Shown: positions 1-9,128 of the stretch, piece by piece
Layout of the letters: each line of letters begins with the position of its first letter
Numbering within the stretch: the stretch's first letter is position 1
Origin: Methylocystis sp. H62
GTDB lineage: Bacteria; Pseudomonadota; Alphaproteobacteria; Rhizobiales; Beijerinckiaceae
Direction: 5' to 3'
Length of the DNA: 64,000 bases
NCBI RefSeq assembly: GCF_015709515.1
Contig: NZ_JADNQZ010000054.1
Location: 62,001-126,000, forward strand
Notes under the pieces: generated by a model
The model's database searches: none
Told to the model about the DNA's origin: nothing
Seen by the model: the letters and a program-made list of their open reading frames with translations, nothing else
Translations under genes and position numbers: made by a program

Positions 1-785
1 AACGGCGGATTGAGGTCTTGAAACACCTTGATGAGTTCGGGACCGGCCGCCTCGAATAATTCGTAGCCGTAAGACGTAAACCGGTTGCCGTTCTTGCCGA
101 TGCGCTCAGTCTGATTGCAATAGCCCTGAAAGCCGTTGACGGGGATCGTACACAGATCGGCGAGATCTGGCCGGGAGCGGAACTTGAATTTCCACTCGTT
201 CGTCGGATCGGCTGAAAGGATGGTCGCCGTGGCCGCCTCGCCGATCGTGTACGTCGGGAACGTCCAGTTCAACTCTTCCTCGTGCCGCAGGGCGAAATTG
301 CCAAGCCGATTGCCGGTGACGCTGAACTCGGCGTTGACGATCATCGCACGCTTGCTGCTTCCCGACTGCAGGAAGTGATAGATGATCTGCGCGCCCCGCG
401 ACCAGCTGTTGCAGGCGTCCAGCACATCGAAGCAATGCGCATTCTTGAAGCCCAGCGCATGCGCCACGAGATAAGCGCCGGCCGGCTCGATGAACCCGCG
501 TCCGACGCCAACATAGACGAGCGTGTCGATGTCATCTTTGGTGCATTTCGCTTCTTCCAGCGCCGCGTCGATGGCGCCGGTCAAGACGCTCAACGGCGTT
601 TCGTTTTCCTCAAGCGTGTAACGCGTCTGCGCGCCGCTGTAGGTCAGCCAGCTCTCGATTCTCTTTATCGCCGCGTCGAGATCGCCGTCATACGTCGCTT
701 CGCTGCTTTCACGGACAATCTGAAGGATGTCTTCATTCGACAGCTTGCGCGACGGCAAGGCGGCCTTCACGGCATCAATGCGCAT
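1..785 (-). CDS. Beta-ketoacyl-ACP synthase III-like protein (KAS III/FabH fold), 3' end cut by window edge
   Basis: Reading the minus strand from the ATG at 785 gives 261 residues without a stop, so the C-terminus lies outside the window. The segment DACNSW (Cys125) matches the thiolase-fold nucleophile of FabH-like condensing enzymes. A GVGRGFIEPAGAYLVAHALG stretch precedes it and a GEAATATILS segment follows, both typical of the N-terminal half of KAS III. The catalytic His and Asn of the C-terminal half are not visible. A GAGGAAC ribosome site lies about 8 bases before the ATG. It starts 55 bases after the polyketide synthase stop on the same strand, so the two are probably co-transcribed. 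I infer that it primes, extends or releases the chain made by that synthase; an unrelated lipid role is possible. Confidence 0.8.
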   Translation of the reverse strand, partial: MRIDAVKAALPSRKLSNEDILQIVRESSEATYDGDLDAAIKRIESWLTYSGAQTRYTLEENETPLSVLTGAIDAALEEAKCTKDDIDTLVYVGVGRGFIEPAGAYLVAHALGFKNAHCFDVLDACNSWSRGAQIIYHFLQSGSSKRAMIVNAEFSVTGNRLGNFALRHEEELNWTFPTYTIGEAATATILSADPTNEWKFKFRSRPDLADLCTIPVNGFQGYCNQTERIGKNGNRFTSYGYELFEAAGPELIKVFQDLNPP

Positions 786-840
786 TTCTTATGTTCCTCG
801 AATTCAGCAGGTGCAGATCTGATAGACTGGTCAGTCGCCT

Positions 841-3800
841 TCAGCCTAAACGCTTCAGCAAATCTCGACCGAGCGACGCGACGGTTCGTCCCTTCATGAG
901 CTCCATGAGAGAAACTTCGACCCCGAGCGTCGCTTTGACCGCGACTTGCAATTCAACGGCCATCAACGAGTCGATGCCCATATCAGACAATTGAGCGTCT
1001 ATGTCGATGCGATCGCAGGGGATGCGAAGAGTCTCTCCGACGACGCGACGAACGACGCCGACGATGTGTTCGCCACGCTGTTCCGGCTCAATCTGCGCCA
1101 GTTCAGCGCGGACGCGGTCGATGACGCTGTCGGACTCGTCACGGGCCTCACTGACAAGAGGCGCGAAGCGGGGAGCCGAACTCGCCGGATGGGTCGACGC
1201 CCACTTGGACCAGTCGACATCGACATAGGCGAATTGCGCCGTCCCCTGAAGCAGAGATCCTTCCAGATCCTCGAGCGCTTCCGTCGAGGAAATTGGCTGG
1301 ATGCCTGCCCGCGCGAGGTGCTGCGCAACCGTCTTGTCACGCGTCAGCATTCCGACGTCGCCGATCGCGCCCCAATTGACGCTTTGACCGGGAAGGCCGA
1401 GCGTCTGCCGGTAGTGCGCGAGCATGTCGAGGAAGACGTTGGCCGCGACATAGTTTCCTTGCCCCGGATTGCCGATGAGCGCCGAAATCGACGAAAAACA
1501 CAAGAAGAAGTCCAGCGGCGCGTTGCGGGTCACCTGGTGCAGGTTCCAGGCGCCGACCGCCTTGGGGCGATAGACCGCGTCGAACCGTTCGTCGGTGAGT
1601 CCAGAAAGCACGGTGTCGTCCAATACGGCCGCCGAATGCACGACGCCGCATAGCGGCGGAAGCTCGAGGTCGATCCGCGCCATCATCGCCGCAACATCGG
1701 CTTCGACGCTGACGTCGGCGGCGACGCTCATGACGTTGACGCCTTGCGCTTCGAGCGCCGTCACCGCGCGTCGCGCCTCGCTGGAGGCGGCGCCGCTGCG
1801 GCTGACGAGGACCAGATTCTCCGCCCCTTGCTGCGCCAGCCAACGCGCAGCGTTCAGGCCGAAGCCGCTGAAGCCGCCTGTCACCATGTAGGTGGCTTTC
1901 GGCTGAATCAGCTTTTTCTCGACTTCCTCCGGCACGACTTCGACGCGCGCGGGGTCGCTGAAGGACAGGACGATTTTACCCGTCTGCTTTGATTGCGCCA
2001 TGAAGCGGAACGCGTCCGCGGCCTCGTGCAGCGGGAAGACGGTCACAGGCGTGGGGCGAAGATCGCCGCGCTCGAACCGGTCCCAGATCTGGGCGAGAAG
2101 TTCTCGAATCGCACTCGGCTGCTCGGCCATGAGTCGGTCGAGATCAATCGCTGCAAACAGGAGGTTCTTGTTGAAGGGCAGCAGCGGCAGGCGCGCGTTC
2201 TCGACGATGTCGCGCTTGCCGATCTCCACGAATCGTCCGAAGGGAGCCGTCACCTCCAAGCTTTTGACCAACGTCTCTCCCGCGATCGAGTTGAGGACGA
2301 CGTCGACGCCCCGGCCGCCCGTCGACTTCAGGACGCCGTCGGCGAATTCGAGGCTGCGCGAGTCGAAGACCTGCTCCACGCCCAGCGTGCGCAGATAGTC
2401 GCGTTTCGCCTCGCTTCCCGACGTGACGAAGATACGTGCGCCGATCGATTTCGCGACCTGGATCGCCGCGAGCCCCACGCCGCCGGCGGCGGCGTGAATG
2501 AGCACGGTTTCGCCGGCCTTCAGCCGTGCGATGTCATGCAAGGCGTAATAGGCCGTCAAGAAGATGACGGGAACGCTGGCGGCCTCTTCAAACGTCAAGG
2601 ACGAAGGCTTGCGCATGGCGAGCAGGCGATCGACGGGCACGCGCACATGGGAGCTGAAGGAACCCTTGAAGGAGCCCATCAACTCGTCGCCGACCTTATA
2701 GACCGTCACCCCTTCGCCGACGGCGGTGACGACGCCCGCCGCCTCCATGCCGAGTTCGGCGCCGTGATAGGAGCCCTCCAGCGCCTTGGCGGGCAACATG
2801 CCCAGGACCTTCAGCACGTCCTTGAAGTTGAGCGCCGCGGCCTTGATTTCAATTTCGATTTCGCCTGCGGCGGGAGCCGGCCGAGGAGCCTCCTCGAAGC
2901 GCAGGCTCTCGAGGCGGTTCTCGGCTCCCCGCGACAGGCGGAAGGCCTGTACGGAGGCGGCGGAGACGGTGCGTGTCTCGGGCTCCTCCTCCTCCTGGCG
3001 GAGAGCGGCCGCCGGAACAAGCCGCTGCACGCGCCGCACATCGCCCCGCAACGCGACCTCAGTCTCGGGATCGTCGCTGAGGATTTGCCGCGCGAGGAGA
3101 CTGCGGCTCCCCTCCAGGGGATCCACGTCGACGGCGGTACACCTCAATTGGGGATTTTCGCCGGCGATCGTGCGCGCCAGACCTATCAGCGCGGCGTGCG
3201 CCAGATTCACCGTCTGCGCACCCGGCAAAGGCTGCGCGAGCGACGTCACGACGAACAGTCTGGGGGAAGCGTCCTCGCCCGCGTCCCGGCCTTCGAGCGC
3301 TTGCGCAAGGCGGAGGAGGCGCTTGGCTTCGCCAAGATCGCTCACGGCGTCCTGCGCGCCCGGCGTCGATTCGCCCAGGAAGACGATGGCGCGAAGCTGT
3401 GGGCTTTCGTCGACAAGCTTGCGCGCTGCGACGACGTCCGTCAGCGACTGCGCGTCCACGGTTCGAACTTTGGCGCCGGCCTCTTCAAGCGCGGCCGCGA
3501 GCTCTTTGGACGAGTCCGGACTTGCGGCGAAGAGCAGACAGTCTCCGGCCTGTTGATCGGTTTCGCCGAGCGGCTTGACCTCCCAAGCGAGCCCGTAGGA
3601 TCGGCTTTCAAGCCGCTCCTCTGGCGTGAGCTTTTTCGTGTGGAGCGCCTTGCATCTGATGCCGAGGACTTCCGCCGCGACGCTGCCATCGGCGCGATAG
3701 AGAATGAGGTCGCCTTCGAACCCTTCCGAGGAATGATCGTTCACGCTGCCGTACGCCCAGAGCGGAGCGCCGCTTCCAGCGTGAAAAACCACTCGACCAA

Positions 3801-6800
3801 CGCCAACCGGCAGATAGGTCGATTCCTGGAGCTTGTCGCCGATCGCGCCCACAAGCGTTTGGATGGCGCCGTCAAGCAGGGCCGGATGAAGCCGATAGGC
3901 CTCAAGCTCCTCCGAGGGCCCCTGAATGACCTCAAGCTCCGCCAATATCTCATCGCCGTTCCGCGTCAGAGTGCGAATCGTGCGGAAGTGCGGACCATAG
4001 GCCAACCCGTGCGCGGCCAACCGATCATAAAGCTCGGCGACGTCGACCGACTCCCGGATTCGCTCCTTCACCTCGGCCAACGATTCGGCGCCGCTCCGAG
4101 GCGACGGCAAGGCGAGCACCCGGCCCATCGCGTGCAGCGTCCAAGACTGGGTTTCGTCATCCGTCTGACCGTAGATCTGGAACTCCCTCAAGCTCCGATC
4201 GTAGATCGCGCGAACAATCGGATCTTTGAGAGTCGGGAAGACGAGCGGCCTGAGGAACGAAAGGTCTTCGAGCGTGTAACTGGCCTGTCCGCCATCAAGC
4301 AGCGACGCCAACGCCAGACCCTGCTCGATATAGCCGGCGGCCGGAAAGATGATTGATCCCTCGATGACGTGATCGGCCAGATAAGAGATCGACGGCCTGC
4401 CGAGATCATGCTCCCAGGTCGGCATGGGCGACGACACGCGGCTACCCAGCAGGGGGTGCTCCGTGTGGCCGAGTCGGTCGAGCTTGGCGGCGCTCGTCTC
4501 GTTCCAATAATATTCCCGCTGCCAGGGATACAGAGGCAGCTTCACGAAGCGCGCGCCGGCGGGAGAAAGCGCGCGCCAGTTCACGTCATAGCCGTTCGCA
4601 TAGAGCGCGCCGAGGGCGGCGAGCACCGTCGCGCGCTCGGGATGCTCACGGCGTAAGGTGGCGATAGAAACGCCGCCCGCTTCGCTCGTGCGCAGAACTT
4701 CCTTGATCGACGTCGCGAGCACGGGATGCGGGCCGACCTCAACGAAGCCGCTCAGTCCGTCGGACACCATGGCGACCATCGCATCGGCGAACAGCACAGG
4801 CTTCCGCATATTGGAGCACCAATATTCCGCATCCAAATCGGGACCTTCGACGCGCCGACCGGTTACGGTGGAATAGAGCGGAATGTGCGGCGTTTGCGGG
4901 CGAAGCCCGCGCAGAGATTCCCGCAGCTCCGGCTTCAGCTCCTCCATCTGGGGGCTGTGATACGCGACCTCGACATCGAGGAATCGATTGAATATCTCGT
5001 CCTTGGCGAGTTGCTCGGCGATTGACGCCAGCGCTTCGCCATCGCCAGCCAGCGTGACCGTTGAAACGCTATTGATCGCGGCGATCGAAACTGTGTCCGG
5101 ACAGGACTCCAGAATGCGTTCGGCCTGCTCTCGATTGAGGCCGGTGGCCAGCATGCGCCCCTTGCCGGCGGCCAGCTGCTGAAGTCGGCTGCGATGATAA
5201 GAAACGGCGACGGCGTCCTCGAGGCTGAGCGCCCCCGAAATGTAGGCGGCGCTCACCTCGCCGACGCTGTGTCCGACCACCGCCGCCGGATAGACGCCCC
5301 AGGAACGGAGAAGTTCGGCCAAGGCGACCTGCACGACGAAATTTGCGGGTTGCGCGATACGCGTCTGTTTGACCCGTGAGCGGCTTTTGTCCTCGCGCAT
5401 CTCCTCGAGAATGGAGAAGCCGGCGAGGGGGCGGAAGATCGCGTCGATCTCCTCCGCCGCCTTGCGAAAGACCGGTTCGCTCTCGAGCAATTGCCGGCCC
5501 ATGCCCCACCACTGGGGCCCCATGCCGGTAAACACGAAAATTGGTCGCGATTCGGCTCGCCGAGCCGCTTTGCCCTGAATGACGTGGTCGCTGTAGCCAT
5601 GTGCGGCGAACTGCTCGAGCTCCGTCGCCATTTCGGCGGCCGAAGCGGCGACGACGCTCAGCCGGCATTCGTGGGCCGAGCGCCGAATTCGCGCCGAATG
5701 GCAAATGTCCTCAAGCGCCGCACGTCTGCCGCGCGAGAGCATCTGCGCATAGGAGCGGGCAAGAATGGTCAGCACCTTGGGATCGCGGCCGGAAAGGGTG
5801 AGGATCTGCTCTCCCGCCGACCCATCCTTCTTCTCTTCCACCCGCGGCTTCTCTGCGCGCTGAAGGACCACATGCGCGTTGGTGCCGCCAAAGCCGAAAG
5901 AATTGACTCCGCAGTATATGTCCTCATCGCCTTGCGAAAGCGGCTCGAGGCTTGTCGGCAAGCGAATGCCGAGTTCCTGGAAGGGAATCTTCGGGTTGGG
6001 ATTCTGCAGATTGGCTTGCGGCGGCACGGCTCCTCGATCAAGACAGAGCGCCGCCTTGATGAGACCGGCGACGCCCGCCGCCGCTTCGAGATGGCCGATC
6101 GTCGATTTCGCCGAACCGATCAGGCAGGCGTCGTCAACCTCGCGGCCAGCGCCGATCGTGCGTCCAAGCACGCCGGCTTCGATCGGATCGCCCACCGGCG
6201 TCCCCGTGCCATGCGCCTCGACGTAGCGCACGTCGCTGAATGGCACGCCGCTTTGAGCGTAGACACGCCGAATCAGCGCCTCCTGCGCCTCGCCGCTCGG
6301 CATTGTGATGCCGTCGGTGCGCCCGTCCTGATTGACGCCCGTGCCGCGTATCGTCGCGTAGACGTGATCTCCATCGCGCATGGCGGCGGCATAGGGCTTG
6401 AGCAGGATCACGCCGGCGCCCTCGCCGCGCGCATAGCCATTGGCGCGTTCGTCGAAACTCTTGCAATAGCCGTCCGGCGCCAGGAAGTGGCCCTTGCCCA
6501 TGATCATCGGATACTCGGGTCGCAACATGACGTTGACGCCGCCCGCCAGCGCCATGGAAACATGACCACGCCAAATATCCTGGCAGGCGAGATGCACGGC
6601 CACGAGCGACGAAGAGCAGGCGGTGTCCACCGAAAGGCTCGGGCCGCGCAAGTCGAAGAAGTAGGACAGACGGTTCGACAGCAGCGTCATCAGCGCGCCG
6701 GTGCCCGAATGAATGCTGATATTCTCGCGGTTAAGCGGGCTCAGCTGATCGAGCATGCTGTCAAGCGTGAAGCCACCAATATAGACGCCCGTTTCGGAGC

Positions 6801-7221
6801 CCGCGAGCGTTTCCGGAACGACGCCAGCGTCCTCCAGGGATTCCCACGCCACTTCCAAGAGTAGTCGCTGCTGCGGGTCTATATGGACCGCCTCCCGCGG
6901 CGATATGTTGAAGAACGCAGCATCAAAGCGATGGACCGCCTCGTCGAGAAAGCCGCCCTTGCGGGTGTAGATCTTGTTCGGTTTTTCGGGATTCTCGTTA
7001 TAGAACCGATCCAGGCTCCAGCGGTCTTCAGGCACCTCGCGGATCGCCGGGCGGCCTGAGACGAGGAGGTTCCAGTATGCTTCCGGACTGTCCGCGCCTC
7101 CGGGAAAGCGGCATCCCACGCCGATGATCGCGATCGGCTCCAACTCTCCGATCTCGCCTCGAAGTCCCGATTGCTGAAGGTTCAGATTACGTTCGTCCAT
7201 GGGATATCTCTGGCTGTGCAC
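841..7221 (-). CDS. Single-module highly reducing type I polyketide synthase (KS-AT-DH-ER-KR-ACP)
   Basis: This 2126-residue multienzyme would build a reduced acyl chain from malonyl-type units. Domains in order: ketosynthase about 28-455 (DTACSSS with Cys202, EAHGTG His337, His377); acyltransferase about 558-860 (GHSVGE, Ser652); dehydratase about 920-1190 (HVIEGSIIFP with His951, Asp1117); ketoreductase structural half about 1205-1400; enoylreductase about 1425-1755 (NADPH loop HAAAGGVGLAA at 1576-1586); ketoreductase about 1775-1960 (TGGFSGFG, Ser1911, Tyr1924); carrier domain about 2045-2126 (MGIDSLMAVE, Ser2085). No methyltransferase or thioesterase is present, so release must occur in trans. 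The layout matches iterative Mas-like synthases. The GTG at 7221 lacks a good ribosome site; the ATG at 7200 (MDERN) with AGAG upstream is a likely alternative. The product is unknown. Confidence 0.93.
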   Translation of the reverse strand: MHSQRYPMDERNLNLQQSGLRGEIGELEPIAIIGVGCRFPGGADSPEAYWNLLVSGRPAIREVPEDRWSLDRFYNENPEKPNKIYTRKGGFLDEAVHRFDAAFFNISPREAVHIDPQQRLLLEVAWESLEDAGVVPETLAGSETGVYIGGFTLDSMLDQLSPLNRENISIHSGTGALMTLLSNRLSYFFDLRGPSLSVDTACSSSLVAVHLACQDIWRGHVSMALAGGVNVMLRPEYPMIMGKGHFLAPDGYCKSFDERANGYARGEGAGVILLKPYAAAMRDGDHVYATIRGTGVNQDGRTDGITMPSGEAQEALIRRVYAQSGVPFSDVRYVEAHGTGTPVGDPIEAGVLGRTIGAGREVDDACLIGSAKSTIGHLEAAAGVAGLIKAALCLDRGAVPPQANLQNPNPKIPFQELGIRLPTSLEPLSQGDEDIYCGVNSFGFGGTNAHVVLQRAEKPRVEEKKDGSAGEQILTLSGRDPKVLTILARSYAQMLSRGRRAALEDICHSARIRRSAHECRLSVVAASAAEMATELEQFAAHGYSDHVIQGKAARRAESRPIFVFTGMGPQWWGMGRQLLESEPVFRKAAEEIDAIFRPLAGFSILEEMREDKSRSRVKQTRIAQPANFVVQVALAELLRSWGVYPAAVVGHSVGEVSAAYISGALSLEDAVAVSYHRSRLQQLAAGKGRMLATGLNREQAERILESCPDTVSIAAINSVSTVTLAGDGEALASIAEQLAKDEIFNRFLDVEVAYHSPQMEELKPELRESLRGLRPQTPHIPLYSTVTGRRVEGPDLDAEYWCSNMRKPVLFADAMVAMVSDGLSGFVEVGPHPVLATSIKEVLRTSEAGGVSIATLRREHPERATVLAALGALYANGYDVNWRALSPAGARFVKLPLYPWQREYYWNETSAAKLDRLGHTEHPLLGSRVSSPMPTWEHDLGRPSISYLADHVIEGSIIFPAAGYIEQGLALASLLDGGQASYTLEDLSFLRPLVFPTLKDPIVRAIYDRSLREFQIYGQTDDETQSWTLHAMGRVLALPSPRSGAESLAEVKERIRESVDVAELYDRLAAHGLAYGPHFRTIRTLTRNGDEILAELEVIQGPSEELEAYRLHPALLDGAIQTLVGAIGDKLQESTYLPVGVGRVVFHAGSGAPLWAYGSVNDHSSEGFEGDLILYRADGSVAAEVLGIRCKALHTKKLTPEERLESRSYGLAWEVKPLGETDQQAGDCLLFAASPDSSKELAAALEEAGAKVRTVDAQSLTDVVAARKLVDESPQLRAIVFLGESTPGAQDAVSDLGEAKRLLRLAQALEGRDAGEDASPRLFVVTSLAQPLPGAQTVNLAHAALIGLARTIAGENPQLRCTAVDVDPLEGSRSLLARQILSDDPETEVALRGDVRRVQRLVPAAALRQEEEEPETRTVSAASVQAFRLSRGAENRLESLRFEEAPRPAPAAGEIEIEIKAAALNFKDVLKVLGMLPAKALEGSYHGAELGMEAAGVVTAVGEGVTVYKVGDELMGSFKGSFSSHVRVPVDRLLAMRKPSSLTFEEAASVPVIFLTAYYALHDIARLKAGETVLIHAAAGGVGLAAIQVAKSIGARIFVTSGSEAKRDYLRTLGVEQVFDSRSLEFADGVLKSTGGRGVDVVLNSIAGETLVKSLEVTAPFGRFVEIGKRDIVENARLPLLPFNKNLLFAAIDLDRLMAEQPSAIRELLAQIWDRFERGDLRPTPVTVFPLHEAADAFRFMAQSKQTGKIVLSFSDPARVEVVPEEVEKKLIQPKATYMVTGGFSGFGLNAARWLAQQGAENLVLVSRSGAASSEARRAVTALEAQGVNVMSVAADVSVEADVAAMMARIDLELPPLCGVVHSAAVLDDTVLSGLTDERFDAVYRPKAVGAWNLHQVTRNAPLDFFLCFSSISALIGNPGQGNYVAANVFLDMLAHYRQTLGLPGQSVNWGAIGDVGMLTRDKTVAQHLARAGIQPISSTEALEDLEGSLLQGTAQFAYVDVDWSKWASTHPASSAPRFAPLVSEARDESDSVIDRVRAELAQIEPEQRGEHIVGVVRRVVGETLRIPCDRIDIDAQLSDMGIDSLMAVELQVAVKATLGVEVSLMELMKGRTVASLGRDLLKRLG

Positions 7222-7877
7222 AGGTGGTTGGGATCATGCGTCGCCAAAGCGCGCATGCGAGGCTCTTTTTGAAGACCAAAGCATTCGGGTCAGGCCCTAG
7301 AAACGACGCCGACCTCATTGCTTAGAGATACAACGTATTATTTCGTTCAGTTGCCTCCAAATGCATGACATAATTGGATAATTATCCATCCAAGCTTCTC
7401 CGATTGAAACAATTAGACGTATTCGACCGGCAACATTCGCAGGCTAAAAGTGCACTGCAGCATATCCGCTAATTGATGCCGTGCCGCAAGTCAATATGTA
7501 TGCAATCAACTGCTCGCCAATTTCTTGTGAGCGATGTCACAATAGTGCCAAAAAACGCTCAGTCGCAAATTGGACGCATTTAAAACTGGCGCGGGAGCGT
7601 CTTTGGTGTGCACGCAGTGACCGAAAAACCGGCAGGCTGGCTTAAGCATGGGCGGATGAATAGGGCGATCGGACCTTCAGGCCGGAGTGCGGGTCCACCG
7701 CGCAGTTTGGCGAGGATCGTTCGCCGTCCGGCAGGATCTTGAGCGCTTCGTCGCGTTGAGCGTCTTTTACGAAGCTCTCCCACATGCCGGCGCGCTCAGT
7801 GACATTTCCTTTGAACTGCTTCGGCGCTTCCCGGCGCCCGCCAAACGGGATGGCTCGTGACCGCCGCGCTTGCGCCG
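7222..7877. other. Intergenic region, AT-rich in 7300-7570, between the polyketide synthase and the histidine kinase
   Basis: About 650 bases with no convincing gene. The part from 7300 to 7570 is clearly richer in A and T than its surroundings and holds the palindrome described separately; it probably carries the promoter of the polyketide synthase. Near the kinase end a minus-strand reading of 47 codons (7785 to 7642, beginning MWESFVKDAQRDEAL) has reasonable composition but no recognised homology and only a weak ribosome site. It is left as a possible small protein rather than called. Confidence 0.5.
7375..7388. promoter_or_regulatory. Perfect 14-bp palindrome, candidate operator of the polyketide synthase operon
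   Basis: TGGATAATTATCCA is its own reverse complement and sits in the AT-rich stretch about 155-190 bases upstream of the synthase start. Size and symmetry fit a dimeric regulator site; no regulator gene is visible nearby, so the role is inference. Confidence 0.35.
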
Positions 7878-8924
7878 CTAGTCGCCGGGGAACTCCACCA
7901 TCAACGTCGTGCCGGCGGCGGCTTGCATCTCCAACGATCCGCCCAGCTGACGCGCAAAGGCCTGCATGATGCTCATCCCGAGAGAGCCAGACGCAGCCGC
8001 AGACGCCGGCGCGATCCCGGGCCCGTCGTCGCGAATGATGAGCTGCAGACGGCCGTTCGCCTGCTTGAGCAAGGCGACTTCGAATTTCGATCCGGCGCCT
8101 TTTTCGAAAGCGTGTTTGACGGCGTTGAGCGCGGCTTCATTGACCAGAAGCAACACCGCGGTCATCTGATCCAGCGACAATTTTGCGTCTGGGGATATAT
8201 CTAACGACAGCTGGATCGGCAGGTCGCCAAAGTCATTGCGCAACATCTCGTCAAGAATAGGCGCGAGTCCCTGTTCGTAGCTCGTTTTGTCGTAAAGCCG
8301 GCGATGCAATGCCGACATCGCCGCGATCCGATCTTCAGCGGCCGCGATCCGTTCGGCGGCCGTCACGTCGAGCACCCCCCGCCGGGCGTTGCTGATCATC
8401 GCCAGGACAATTTGGAGGTTGTTTGCGACGCGATGCTGAAGCTCGCGGAACAGGCTGACCTGCACCTGGTTCGCCGCTTCCAGACGCCTGATCAGATCGG
8501 CCATTCCCGCCACGAGAATAAGCAAAAAGCCGCCGACGAGGAGAAATCCGATCAGCGGGAATATTGCGTTCTGGTCTCTGAGCACAAACGAGTTGCGCGG
8601 CTCGAAGAAAAAATACCACCCCGACAGAGCGGAGAGCGCCAACACCATCGCGCCCTGACGCCAGCCGCACAGCAGCGCACTGGCCGCGATCGCCGGATAA
8701 AAGGTGAGAAACTTCATCGGATCGAGCCAGCGATCCAACAGGATGCGAACAGACAGGCTCGCGCCGAATAATGTGAGAGCAATGATCCAGGAGGGCGCGC
8801 CCTCTATTCTTTTCGACGCCCTGTAGACTTTCGTCGCCCACGCCACCTCGAGCACCCTGACGTCACTTGCCGAAATTCCGTGATTTCCGTCCCACTCGGG
8901 CGCGCGAATAGTTGCATAGCGCAT
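7878..8924 (-). CDS. Membrane sensor histidine kinase, HisKA_2/HWE type with DUF4118-like N-terminus
   Basis: A 348-residue sensor kinase. Hydrophobic segments at about 45-60, 72-87, 91-105 and 121-141 form a small membrane domain like the KdpD-type DUF4118 module. A short linker leads to the HisKA_2 box ELQHRVANNLQ with phospho-acceptor His164, then an ATPase domain with Asn262/Asn267 (NEAALNAVKH) and the DDGPG box at 299-303. No receiver or PAS domain is present, and no response regulator gene is adjacent. Kinases of this class often feed the alphaproteobacterial general stress response (PhyR/NepR/EcfG). Its divergent placement against a catalase gene with an EcfG-like promoter agrees with that, but the signal and partner are unknown. 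Confidence 0.85.
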   Translation of the reverse strand: MRYATIRAPEWDGNHGISASDVRVLEVAWATKVYRASKRIEGAPSWIIALTLFGASLSVRILLDRWLDPMKFLTFYPAIAASALLCGWRQGAMVLALSALSGWYFFFEPRNSFVLRDQNAIFPLIGFLLVGGFLLILVAGMADLIRRLEAANQVQVSLFRELQHRVANNLQIVLAMISNARRGVLDVTAAERIAAAEDRIAAMSALHRRLYDKTSYEQGLAPILDEMLRNDFGDLPIQLSLDISPDAKLSLDQMTAVLLLVNEAALNAVKHAFEKGAGSKFEVALLKQANGRLQLIIRDDGPGIAPASAAASGSLGMSIMQAFARQLGGSLEMQAAAGTTLMVEFPGD

Positions 8925-9052
8925 AGTTCAGAACAAGATCGCATGCGCTGCTGGCATCGCTCGCTTCGAGTTTCGGCGGGCGGACCCTTCCCCGCATAAC
9001 GTCTTTGAGGCCTCTGCGCCTCTCTCGGCTCCGAGAGAATTTTCCTGCCAGG

Positions 9053-9078
9053 GGAACAAGTCGGATCGCCCGAGGTTT
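9053..9078 (+). promoter_or_regulatory. EcfG (general stress sigma factor)-like promoter of the catalase gene
   Basis: GGAAC at 9053-9057 is followed after 16 bases by GGTT (or after 17 by GTTT), close to the GGAAC-N16/17-cGTT consensus of the alphaproteobacterial general stress sigma factor. It lies about 50 bases before the catalase ATG. The downstream box is imperfect, so this is a candidate. Confidence 0.45.
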
Positions 9079-9128
9079 CGCTCACGGGATACTCGCGTTT
9101 CGTCGCGGTTTTTGTCGGAGTTTTTCTG

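Noticed and set aside
1993-4356. 787-codon open frame antisense to the polyketide synthase
   Set aside because: It is the mirror frame of a GC-rich gene: composition is Arg/Ala-rich with no domain, and the opposite strand encodes an intact multidomain enzyme.
5491-6864. 457-codon open frame opposite the ketosynthase/acyltransferase region
   Set aside because: Same cause: shadow of the synthase, no recognisable motif and no ribosome site.
7580-7785. Small frames between the polyketide synthase and the kinase, including a 47-codon one
   Set aside because: No homology that I recognise and only a weak ribosome site; mentioned in the intergenic entry but not called as a gene.
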